A stretch of 5,066 nt of DNA from Lachnospiraceae bacterium. GTDB taxonomy: Bacteria > Bacillota_A > Clostridia > Lachnospirales > Lachnospiraceae. The stretch covers positions 1 to 5,066 of the forward strand of contig JAILPG010000096.1 of the NCBI GenBank assembly GCA_024699595.1, in the 5' to 3' direction. A model generated the notes under the pieces. That model worked only from the letters and a program-made list of their open reading frames with translations, did no database searches and was not told the origin of the DNA. The position numbers and the translations under genes are program-made. Every line of letters begins with the position of its first letter. Position 1 is the first letter of the stretch. This document shows positions 1-5,066 of the stretch, piece after piece.

Positions 1-633
1 ATGAGAAGAAAAGGGGACAAAACACTTGATTATGATGAAAGGAATATTCAATGCCTTATTGTGAAAAAAAATTGGGAAACCATATCAGAGCATAGTCAGG
101 TCATTATAGATGTTGAGTACAAATTAAAGCTGAGTAAAAGAAGCAAGACGCCATTCGTGGATTTTGTTGTGATAGATAAAAATGATCGAAGTATAGGATT
201 GATTGAATTTAAGTATCAGGGGATAAGTATGGACCCGGATTCCTTAAATAGTCTGTCTGCGCATTATGAAGACTTTAAATCAATGATAATTGACGAAAGA
301 ACCAGGATAGTCACTGACGTTAAGAACCATGTAAACAGACTGGCTGATTATAATGTATTGAAAGACGACAAGATCAAAAGTTTTTTATGTACCTCCGATG
401 GTGAGATCAAGTTGTGGTGCGGTTTCTTCTTCCTTGGCGATAAATCCAGAAAATCAAAGAGAAGAGCGGGTAAACCGGATTCCGGTAAAGAGATAGGATT
501 ATTTGACAGAATTATAGATGATTATCAGGATCAAATTTCAGACGAGAATGAAGTTGATTTAAGATCTAAACAATCAGATATATGCGAGCCATATTGTATG
601 GAACTGTTCAAAGGCAATAGTATACTTAGTTAA
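1..633 (+). CDS. PD-(D/E)XK nuclease-like protein of unknown role, possibly 5'-truncated
   Basis: The reading frame is open from the first base of the window to a TAA at 631-633 and encodes 210 aa as seen. Residues 52-71 have the shape of a PD-(D/E)XK core: Asp54 in a hydrophobic strand (FVDFVVID), a short charged turn, then a second strand ending in Glu69-Phe70-Lys71, which would be the E-x-K pair. An upstream Glu39 could be the additional acidic residue found in many such nucleases. The C-terminal third (about 147-195) is rich in Lys, Arg, Asp and Glu and has no recognisable domain. There is no signal peptide or membrane segment. The ATG sits at base 1, so neither a ribosome binding site nor an upstream extension can be judged; the true protein may be longer. 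Its 3' end overlaps the end of the convergent regulator gene by 8 bp. The nuclease-like fold is an inference from one motif; the substrate is unknown. Confidence 0.6.
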   Translation: MRRKGDKTLDYDERNIQCLIVKKNWETISEHSQVIIDVEYKLKLSKRSKTPFVDFVVIDKNDRSIGLIEFKYQGISMDPDSLNSLSAHYEDFKSMIIDERTRIVTDVKNHVNRLADYNVLKDDKIKSFLCTSDGEIKLWCGFFFLGDKSRKSKRRAGKPDSGKEIGLFDRIIDDYQDQISDENEVDLRSKQSDICEPYCMELFKGNSILS

Positions 634-1237
634 TATCATCCTCCTCAAAAACATAGGTCTTATACTCCCTGCTATAGTATATAGGGAATCCGGCATCCGA
701 GAGTTCTTTGAAGTCGCGTTGCCGGGTTCTTTCGTTACTGGCCGGAAACAGGGAATGGTATTCTGTCTTAAGATCATAGAATGTTGGTGGTTTAAGGATA
801 TAGAATTCTCGCATCATTTCGATGTCTTCGGGAGGAAATTCCTTAGGATCCTCTTTGGTTAATTCTACATATTCATTAAACTCTCTGATACCGCATTCAT
901 AGGCATCAATCTCCCTGTGTGGTGTTTTGGAGAGGTGAGTTATCAGAGTTCCGAGTCGATACAGACGACGAAGGTGCTGCTTGCGGCGTTCACCGGCGGT
1001 CTCGTCAAAAACAGGATTCCCGGCATCTATATAGCGGTCCATGCTTTTGCTGTATTTGATATTGATGAGCCCACTGTCACGAAGATCTTTAAGGTCACGC
1101 TGAAGCATGCGAAGAGAGATCCTCCAACCGTTAATGATCTCGGTGGGGCCTATAATGCGCCCGTATTCTATATGGTCCATATCCGGAACGTCGCGTAATA
1201 GATCATACAGTTGTAACTGTCGTGTCATTTTTGCCAT
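626..1237 (-). CDS. Probable transcriptional regulator with two winged-helix (DeoR/WYL-type) domains
   Basis: This encodes 203 aa when started at the ATG of 1237, which has a GAGG site (1249-1246) 8 nt upstream; an in-frame TTG at 1267 would overlap the preceding gene and has no comparable site. Residues 1-71 read as a winged helix: a start helix (QLQLYDLLRD), a recognition helix with R-x-L-Q-R-D-L-K-D-L (43-52), then D-S-G-L-I and a beta-wing. Residues 155-197 repeat the pattern: R-T-R-Q-R-D-F-K-E-L (170-179), then D-A-G-F-P-I-Y and a wing ending Y-V-F. Both resemble the N-terminal DNA-binding domain of WYL-family regulators (R-T-x-x-R-D-L-x-x-L...G-x-P-I), but no WYL ligand domain is visible. 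A charged, probably helical linker (about 80-150) joins them. It is the last gene of the minus-strand operon, 19 bp after the AAA+ gene, and plausibly regulates that operon. DNA binding is inferred from family resemblance; the target is unknown. Confidence 0.75.
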   Translation of the reverse strand: MAKMTRQLQLYDLLRDVPDMDHIEYGRIIGPTEIINGWRISLRMLQRDLKDLRDSGLINIKYSKSMDRYIDAGNPVFDETAGERRKQHLRRLYRLGTLITHLSKTPHREIDAYECGIREFNEYVELTKEDPKEFPPEDIEMMREFYILKPPTFYDLKTEYHSLFPASNERTRQRDFKELSDAGFPIYYSREYKTYVFEEDDIN

Positions 1238-1256
1238 TTTTCTAACCTCAACAGTA

Positions 1257-3323
1257 TTATACAGCAAATCCTATGGGGAAATGGGTCACTTTGGTCTTTT
1301 TGCTTATGTTTACGTCAAAATCATCTGCGACAAGTGTTTGAAGTGTTTTCTTACTGATCTTTTTGCCCTTGCTACCAGCCGCAATCCTATGAGATTGTGC
1401 CATTTCAGCCTGTTCGAGAAGATTACGTACAAATCGTCCGTTTCCAAAATCTGCTTCGGTACAGGCGTTTTTGAAAATACCCATACATTTTTCAATTGCA
1501 TCATCATCTATGTGAAAACCGCGACGGTCTGCCATGAGTTTCATGATCTCAGTCAGTTCATCTGCCGTATAATCGGGGAAATCAAGATGGAAGGCAATAC
1601 GGCTTTTCAGACCTTCGTTCTTGTTTAGAAAATCGTTCATCTTTTCAGGATATCCTGCAAAGATCACGATAACATCCTCGCGGTGATTTTCCATCTCCTG
1701 AACGATAGTGTTTATTGCTTCGTCTGCAAATGAATGGCTGTCATCAACAAGAGAGTATGCCTCATCTATGAACAAAATGCCACCCCTGGCTTCCCGAAAT
1801 TTGGCGCGAACGTTTTTTGCTGTCCAGCCTACGAACCGGGCTATAAGATCAGCCCGACCGCATTCGACAAAATTCCCGTCATCAAGTATTCCTTCTTTTC
1901 GAAGAATCTGAGCGATCAATCTTGCAACTGTTGTTTTCGCACTGCCGGGATTGCCGGTAAATACCATGTGAAGCGAAGCTTTTTTTGTGCTTAGTCCCAT
2001 TTTGTCTCTGAGTCTTTGAATCTTTCCGGCATCAATTATCTGGTCAACAATCTGTTTGATCTCGGAAAGCCCGATCATTTTTTGCAGTTCTTCATATGGG
2101 GCACAGCTCTTTTCAACTGTTTTTAAGCACTCAAATTTGTAGTTGCTGTACGCTTTATAAAAGTGTGTGCGTAGTCCGTTCTTAAACCAGTTCCCGTATA
2201 TCTCGTATATATCTTCGACGCTGAACATTTTCTTTTCGTCCAGAGCAGACTCCATTTCAGTTTCAGATACATCAAGATTTTCCTTTTCTATCAATCTTTT
2301 CAGATAAACTCTGGCTTGGTCTCTGCTTCCATATCCCTCGTTAATGCTTATGATCTGGAGAGTTTCACTGACTTTGGAGATCAGTGATTCCGTGAATCCG
2401 GGATTATCTTTTATTTCCACGAAGAAACACAAAGTGTTAAGATGATGCTTTTCGATGATCATATCTATATAGTTAACTACACGCTGATAGACAGAGGCGA
2501 AGTTTCCACTGGTTTCATCTGTACCGGTCATTTCAATGACCACAGCATTCCCTTCTGCTGACTCAAAAAGGTGCTCCAATTCATTTTCATCATAACATCC
2601 TTCGGTAATGCTGTGGATGTGAAGGATCCTTTTTCCACAAAGCCTGTTGTTTGCAATTAGTGCCGGAACAATGATATCGATGATATCAAGGGCTGATTTG
2701 GAGCTGGAGGCGGATATCCTGTAATGGACAGGATTTCCGTAATACTTTTTCACATTATCCTTGGAATATATGCGTTTTAGTTCCTCTGTGAGTGACGGAT
2801 CCGCCATGATATCATCACCGGCCTTTTTGGCCTTTGAAAGAGTTGAGTATTCCTTTTCTTCAAGATATTCCTCAACTTTGAAATGATTGTTTGAAAAGTA
2901 ATCGATCTTCAGATGTCCGGATTCGGCATTCCAGAATCGAATATAACCGTTGTCATCCGCTTTGGTTCCCAGAAATCCGAATCTTTTAGCCGATACTTCC
3001 TTATAGCCTTCGAATGTTACGTCACAAACAGCATAATTCTTTTCAAGAGTATTTCTGATATAGTTGAAACAGTACTCAAGAGAGGCATCTTTGATCGGAT
3101 GAGCTATGATGGCCTCAAGACATCCGACGGTTCCACCGCAGATATAGACAGATACAATGTTTTTTGGATCGCATTTGATGCCGAATTTCCTGTTCAGCGC
3201 ACGAAGAAGCGAATCCCAATCCTTTTCGGGCGTCTTGGAATCATCATCTACGGAAAGATGTCTGATTCCTACTTCAGATTCTTTCAGATCTTTGTATTTT
3301 ATCTGAGTTTCCCACAGTATCAT
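1257..3323 (-). CDS. CbbX/SpoVK-like AAA+ ATPase with long N-terminal region
   Basis: This encodes 688 aa from the ATG at 3323, chosen because a GGAGG (3336-3332) lies 8 nt upstream. An in-frame ATG at 3338 directly abuts the previous stop, has no site of its own, and would add 5 residues. The C-terminal half is a complete AAA+ module: Walker A G-N-P-G-S-A-K-T at 457-464, a F-V-G-W pore-loop-like segment near 497-500, Walker B I-L-F-I-D-E ending at Asp520-Glu521, a sensor-1 region V-I-F-A-G-Y near 553-558, a likely arginine finger Arg575 in G-L-K-S-R, and sensor 2 G-N-G-R-F-V-R-N-L with Arg630 and Arg633. This combination is typical of the CbbX/SpoVK group, hexameric ATPases that remodel partner proteins. 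Residues 1-195 match nothing I recognise. Residues about 198-385 look like a degenerate AAA domain without working Walker motifs. It is cytoplasmic, with no membrane segments. It is co-transcribed with the small upstream genes and the downstream regulator. The remodelled substrate is unknown. Confidence 0.9.
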   Translation of the reverse strand: MILWETQIKYKDLKESEVGIRHLSVDDDSKTPEKDWDSLLRALNRKFGIKCDPKNIVSVYICGGTVGCLEAIIAHPIKDASLEYCFNYIRNTLEKNYAVCDVTFEGYKEVSAKRFGFLGTKADDNGYIRFWNAESGHLKIDYFSNNHFKVEEYLEEKEYSTLSKAKKAGDDIMADPSLTEELKRIYSKDNVKKYYGNPVHYRISASSSKSALDIIDIIVPALIANNRLCGKRILHIHSITEGCYDENELEHLFESAEGNAVVIEMTGTDETSGNFASVYQRVVNYIDMIIEKHHLNTLCFFVEIKDNPGFTESLISKVSETLQIISINEGYGSRDQARVYLKRLIEKENLDVSETEMESALDEKKMFSVEDIYEIYGNWFKNGLRTHFYKAYSNYKFECLKTVEKSCAPYEELQKMIGLSEIKQIVDQIIDAGKIQRLRDKMGLSTKKASLHMVFTGNPGSAKTTVARLIAQILRKEGILDDGNFVECGRADLIARFVGWTAKNVRAKFREARGGILFIDEAYSLVDDSHSFADEAINTIVQEMENHREDVIVIFAGYPEKMNDFLNKNEGLKSRIAFHLDFPDYTADELTEIMKLMADRRGFHIDDDAIEKCMGIFKNACTEADFGNGRFVRNLLEQAEMAQSHRIAAGSKGKKISKKTLQTLVADDFDVNISKKTKVTHFPIGFAV

Positions 3324-3338
3324 AGACATGTCCTCCAT

Positions 3339-3767
3339 TTATCTTTTAGTGATCACACCGTCAGTAAAATATCCCTGGATATAGAGATTATCGAGCCATT
3401 CATGCAGCCGCTTATCCAGTTCACCGGGCTTTTTTTCGTACAGCTTCGGATTGTAACAGGATGGATTATCCGGCGCATATATCTCTTCTGTATAGAAAGG
3501 CGAACTGCTGAGGTAATAGACGGGTTTTGCCGTCTGGATCTCTCCGCTATCGTTCAGAGCAAGCTCAATCCTCATGAGAGGGTCAAAGAGAGGATCTCCC
3601 TGAAGGCTTATACTCAGACACATCTCGACAGTGAGAGTATGATCATCACGATCGGAGTAATAAACAGACAGTACCCAGTCGCTTTCAGTATTGATCTCAG
3701 TATCTCCGGGACCGATCATTTCCAAGATTTTAGCCATTTGTTTTCCGTTTGCTTCCTGTATGTTCAT
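3339..3767 (-). CDS. Conserved-looking acidic protein of unknown function, DUF6908-like
   Basis: This encodes 142 aa from an ATG at 3767 with a strong GGAGGTG site (3783-3777) 8-9 nt upstream. It is a soluble, mostly beta-looking acidic protein with no signal or membrane segment. Residues 31-92 alternate hydrophobic and polar residues in probable strands (WVLSVYYSD, LTVEMCLSISL, M-R-I-E-L-A-L, P-V-Y-Y-L), with a D-P-L-F-D-P-L-M turn at 58-65. Residues 113-130 form a probable amphipathic helix (P-G-E-L-D-K-R-L-H-E-W-L-D-N-L-Y-I). The order of a D-P turn, a strand, an 'A-K-P-V-Y-Y' strand, a Tyr-rich stretch and a C-terminal helix reminds me of DUF6908 proteins of Firmicute plasmids and integrative elements, but this is from memory and weak. 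Its TAA abuts the region holding the AAA+ gene's ribosome binding site, so the two are probably translated in sequence and may act together. No catalytic motif is visible. Confidence 0.75.
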   Translation of the reverse strand: MNIQEANGKQMAKILEMIGPGDTEINTESDWVLSVYYSDRDDHTLTVEMCLSISLQGDPLFDPLMRIELALNDSGEIQTAKPVYYLSSSPFYTEEIYAPDNPSCYNPKLYEKKPGELDKRLHEWLDNLYIQGYFTDGVITKR

Positions 3768-3806
3768 TAGCTTTGCACCTCCAAAGTCAATTTATATTGG
3801 GAGACA

Positions 3807-3827
3807 AGAGGGGGAGTCCCCCCCTCT
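3807..3827 (-). repeat. G/C-rich intercistronic hairpin between the first two operon genes
   Basis: An 8-bp perfect inverted repeat (3807-3814 AGAGGGGG against 3820-3827 CCCCCTCT) with a 5-nt loop lies in the 65-bp gap between the 62-aa and 142-aa genes. In the direction of the operon the stem is followed by TGTCTCCCAA and no T-run, so it is not a standard intrinsic terminator. It may act as an mRNA-stabilising or processing hairpin, or partly attenuate read-through, so that the first gene is made in excess. The next gene's GGAGGTG site begins about 24 nt downstream of it. Confidence 0.6.
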
Positions 3828-3832
3828 GTTAT

Positions 3833-4021
3833 TTAGGCTGTTTTTTTAAAGAATTTGTTGATATCCACCATAACTGTTTCCGTTGGGAGAGCCTTTCCGT
3901 TGCTATCAAACCTGATCAGGATGAAGGGTCTTATGTCGGGCTTACAGACCTTGCGAGACATTGATCCGGCGGACATCTTCAGGGCCAGTGCTTTTCCTCT
4001 TGCTGTTAATCTGATCTTCAT
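3833..4021 (-). CDS. Small basic protein of unknown function, first gene of the operon
   Basis: This encodes 62 aa. It is judged real although short, because an excellent AAGGAGGG site (4035-4028) lies 7 nt before the ATG and a -10-like promoter element lies at a fitting distance upstream (4076-4071). The protein is strongly basic in its first 25 residues (K-I-R-L-T-A-R-G-K, then K-M and S-R-K-V-C-K). It continues with probable strands (P-F-I-L-I-R-F-D and E-T-V-M-V-D-I) and ends in a Lys-rich tail (K-F-F-K-K-T-A). There is one cysteine, no membrane segment and no CxxC metal site. I recognise no family. As leader gene of the AAA+ operon it could be a nucleic-acid-binding accessory protein or an adaptor or substrate of the ATPase; both are guesses. 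A 65-bp gap containing a G/C hairpin separates it from the next gene. Confidence 0.7.
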   Translation of the reverse strand: MKIRLTARGKALALKMSAGSMSRKVCKPDIRPFILIRFDSNGKALPTETVMVDINKFFKKTA

Positions 4022-4070
4022 GGCATTCCCTCCTTGTTCGTGAATGAGCTGTTTTGTTTTGCGTGAGTTG

Positions 4071-4099
4071 AGTGTATCACGGTGTTATGAAGCAAAACG
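4071..4099 (-). promoter_or_regulatory. Probable promoter for the AAA+ operon
   Basis: On the minus strand, TACACT (4076-4071) is preceded by TGA (4079-4077), matching the arrangement of the opposite promoter, and is 4 of 6 to the -10 consensus. The 17-bp-spaced -35 position (4099-4094, CGTTTT) is weak and lies inside the shared element. Transcription would begin near 4064, giving a leader of about 43 nt to the first gene with its AAGGAGG site. The call depends largely on symmetry with the divergent promoter. Confidence 0.5.
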
Positions 4100-4104
4100 A
4101 CATC
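4091..4104 (-). promoter_or_regulatory. Shared promoter-linked element, copy facing the AAA+ operon
   Basis: On the minus strand this reads GATGTCGTTTTGCT. It matches the copy at 4175-4187 except for one extra T, and ends exactly 14 nt before the -10 hexamer at 4076. It covers the -35 position, so it could be an operator or activator site. The binding protein is unknown; the winged-helix protein encoded at 626-1237 is a candidate. Confidence 0.55.
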
Positions 4105-4174
4105 TTGACGTCGGCTATAGGACGAGGATATGTACATTATTTTGGACACAGCAGAAGTGCTAATATGACCGCAT

Positions 4175-4187
4175 GATGTCGTTTGCT
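4175..4187 (+). promoter_or_regulatory. Shared promoter-linked element, copy facing the MBL gene
   Basis: On the plus strand this reads GATGTCGTTTGCT, the inverted partner of 4091-4104 with one T fewer. It ends exactly 14 nt before the TATAAT at 4202. The two copies are about 70 bp apart centre to centre region and point away from each other, as expected for a divergently co-regulated pair. Confidence 0.55.
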
Positions 4188-4207
4188 CAAAACTGATGTG
4201 ATATAAT
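4179..4207 (+). promoter_or_regulatory. Promoter for the MBL-fold gene (extended -10)
   Basis: A perfect TATAAT at 4202-4207 is preceded directly by TGA (4199-4201), forming an extended -10. A 17-bp spacer would place the -35 at 4179-4184 (TCGTTT), which is a poor match to TTGACA. Transcription would begin near 4214, leaving a leader of about 30 nt that contains the GGAG at 4231. The weak -35 overlaps the shared element at 4175-4187, which suggests an activator or repressor acts there. Confidence 0.7.
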
Positions 4208-4244
4208 CAGGATGGTCATACCGGTTTTATGGAGTAGACAAAAT

Positions 4245-5066
4245 ATGAACAGCATTAAGATTTATCGCGGAACAAATCAGATAGGTGGAATCGTTACAGA
4301 ATTCATGAATGGTGATCACAGGATTCTGATAGATTTTGGCGCGAATCTCCCGGGAACTGTGGATGCAAAGATTAATGATGACAAACTTGTGGAGATGGTT
4401 TTTGGGGACAAAGAAAATCCGCGCGGTGCGGATGCCGTTCTTTTTACGCATTATCACGGGGATCATGTTGGGTTAAAGGATCGTATTCCGGATGGTATCG
4501 ACATGTATATAGGCGATACGGCTAAAGCAATAATGAAAACGATCGCTGCACGTGTTGATCATATGAACAAAAGAAAGAAGAATGATGTTCGTCCTGAATT
4601 GCCGCTGATAGACAGGATGAAACCGTATTGGAAGAGCGGAACAGCCCGGGATATCGGTGGGATAAGTGTAACACCGCTTCTTTGCGATCATTCTGCGATA
4701 GATGCATATATGTTCCTTATCGAGATGAACGGTAAGAGGATACTCTATACGGGAGATTTCAGAGAACATGGTATTCCAGGATCGGAAACATTTGAAAATA
4801 CGATAAAGACAAATGTGGGGAAAGTGGATATCCTTGTCACAGAAGGAACAATGATCTTCCGCACGAAGGAGATAAAGAACAGCGCTGTCAGAGACGAAGG
4901 TCAGCTTGGGGAAGAAGCAAAAAAGATCTTCACCGCTCATAAAGAGAATGTAGTCCTTGTTTCATCAACGAATCTCGACAGCATAATGGAGTTTTACCAT
5001 GCCACACCGAGTGAAAAAGCTTTTTTGTGCGATCCCTATCAGGCAGAGATCATGAAGCTGGCTATC
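4245..5066 (+). CDS. MBL-fold metallo-hydrolase, RNase J / beta-CASP type (3' end beyond window)
   Basis: There are 274 residues in frame to the last base, so the gene is truncated on the right. The ATG at 4245 is preceded by GGAG (4231-4234, 10 nt away). An in-frame ATG at 4212 lies on the predicted transcription start and has no usable site, so it is rejected. The metallo-beta-lactamase motifs run in order: a lead-in I-L-I-D-F-G (27-32), the metal-binding H-Y-H-G-D-H (His69, His71, Asp73, His74), a third-motif His149 in C-D-H-S, and the bridging Asp171 in Y-T-G-D-F-R. V-T-E-G-T (198-202) then leads into an insertion resembling the start of a beta-CASP domain. This order is that of RNase J and related zinc-dependent nucleases, which process RNA in the cytoplasm; proteins of this type outside the housekeeping pair are common in accessory DNA. 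It is too divergent to be called rnjA or rnjB. It diverges from the AAA+ operon and shares a promoter-linked element with it. The RNA substrate is inferred from fold only. Confidence 0.88.
   Translation, partial: MNSIKIYRGTNQIGGIVTEFMNGDHRILIDFGANLPGTVDAKINDDKLVEMVFGDKENPRGADAVLFTHYHGDHVGLKDRIPDGIDMYIGDTAKAIMKTIAARVDHMNKRKKNDVRPELPLIDRMKPYWKSGTARDIGGISVTPLLCDHSAIDAYMFLIEMNGKRILYTGDFREHGIPGSETFENTIKTNVGKVDILVTEGTMIFRTKEIKNSAVRDEGQLGEEAKKIFTAHKENVVLVSSTNLDSIMEFYHATPSEKAFLCDPYQAEIMKLAI

Larger units (their letters stand above)
4022..4244. other. Divergent intergenic control region
   Basis: These 223 bp separate the 62-aa gene and the MBL gene. They hold both promoters, both copies of the shared element and both ribosome binding sites. 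The interval between the two elements (4105-4174) has no open frame worth calling. It carries a GACGTC palindrome at 4107-4112 and a small AGCA-GAAG-TGCT dyad at 4150-4161, either of which could be a further protein site. No rho-independent terminator, riboswitch or RNA gene was recognised. Confidence 0.6.

Noticed and set aside
1256..1261. Perfect minus-strand TATAAT just before the regulator gene
   Set aside because: It overlaps the last codon and stop of the AAA+ gene, lacks a -35 at normal spacing, and would start transcription on top of the regulator's ribosome binding site, leaving a leader too short for normal initiation.
1107..1628. Plus-strand open frame across the junction of the regulator and AAA+ genes
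   Set aside because: It overlaps the conserved sensor-2 region and the N-terminal winged helix on the opposite strand and has no convincing ribosome binding site or domain.
2913..3770. Long plus-strand open frame (about 285 codons) opposite the start of the AAA+ gene and the 142-aa gene
   Set aside because: It is antisense to two well-supported genes with good ribosome binding sites, its translation is rich in Phe, Ile, Ser and Arg without recognisable domains, and it spans the boundary of two genes as a shadow frame would.
3807..3847. Plus-strand intrinsic terminator (hairpin plus the T-run at 3840-3847)
   Set aside because: The T-run begins about 13 nt after the stem, lies within the end of a minus-strand gene, and no plus-strand transcript is expected to arrive there.
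4105..4134. TTGACG ... TATGTA as an additional plus-strand promoter
   Set aside because: The spacing is acceptable but the -10 is poor, and a much better extended -10 at 4202 explains transcription of the MBL gene.
4473..4940. Minus-strand open frame opposite the MBL-fold gene
   Set aside because: The plus strand carries clear MBL motifs throughout this stretch; the antisense translation is Cys-, His- and Phe-rich low-plausibility sequence with no credible start site.
1..5066. CRISPR array, insertion sequence, tRNA or rRNA
   Set aside because: No regularly spaced direct repeats, transposase motifs with terminal inverted repeats, cloverleaf pattern or rRNA-like conserved stretch was seen on either strand.

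Overview
The window looks like accessory DNA from a low-GC Firmicute, most likely a Clostridia or Lachnospiraceae relative. This rests on moderate A+T content, AGGAGG-type ribosome binding sites close to starts, extended -10 TATAAT-like promoters, and the general feel of the proteins. The taxon is an inference; no rRNA or other marker gene is present.

Layout. Positions 1-633 (+) carry a probable PD-(D/E)XK-fold, nuclease-like protein, cut or starting exactly at the window edge. It converges, with an 8-bp overlap, on a four-gene minus-strand operon read from right to left: a 62-aa basic protein of unknown function (4021-3833), a 142-aa acidic protein of unknown function resembling the DUF6908 type (3767-3339), a 688-aa CbbX/SpoVK-like AAA+ ATPase with a long unrecognised N-terminal region that may hold a dead second AAA domain (3323-1257), and a 203-aa protein with two winged-helix-like DNA-binding ends (1237-626). 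Diverging from this operon, a metallo-beta-lactamase-fold protein of the RNase J / beta-CASP type starts at 4245 (+) and runs off the right edge.

The 223-bp divergent intergenic region (4022-4244) is the most informative non-coding stretch. A near-identical 13/14-bp element occurs on opposite strands (4091-4104 and 4175-4187), and each copy lies exactly 14 nt upstream of a TGA-prefixed -10 hexamer, one facing each way. The MBL gene and the AAA+ operon are therefore probably co-controlled as a single unit. The two-headed winged-helix protein at the end of the operon is an obvious candidate for the regulator.

How the genes might work together is inference. An AAA+ remodeller, two small accessory proteins, a transcriptional regulator and a probable RNA-processing metallo-nuclease behind mirror-image promoters look like one regulated nucleic-acid-related or stress/defence module. 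I do not recognise it as a named system. No mobile element, CRISPR array, tRNA or rRNA was seen.
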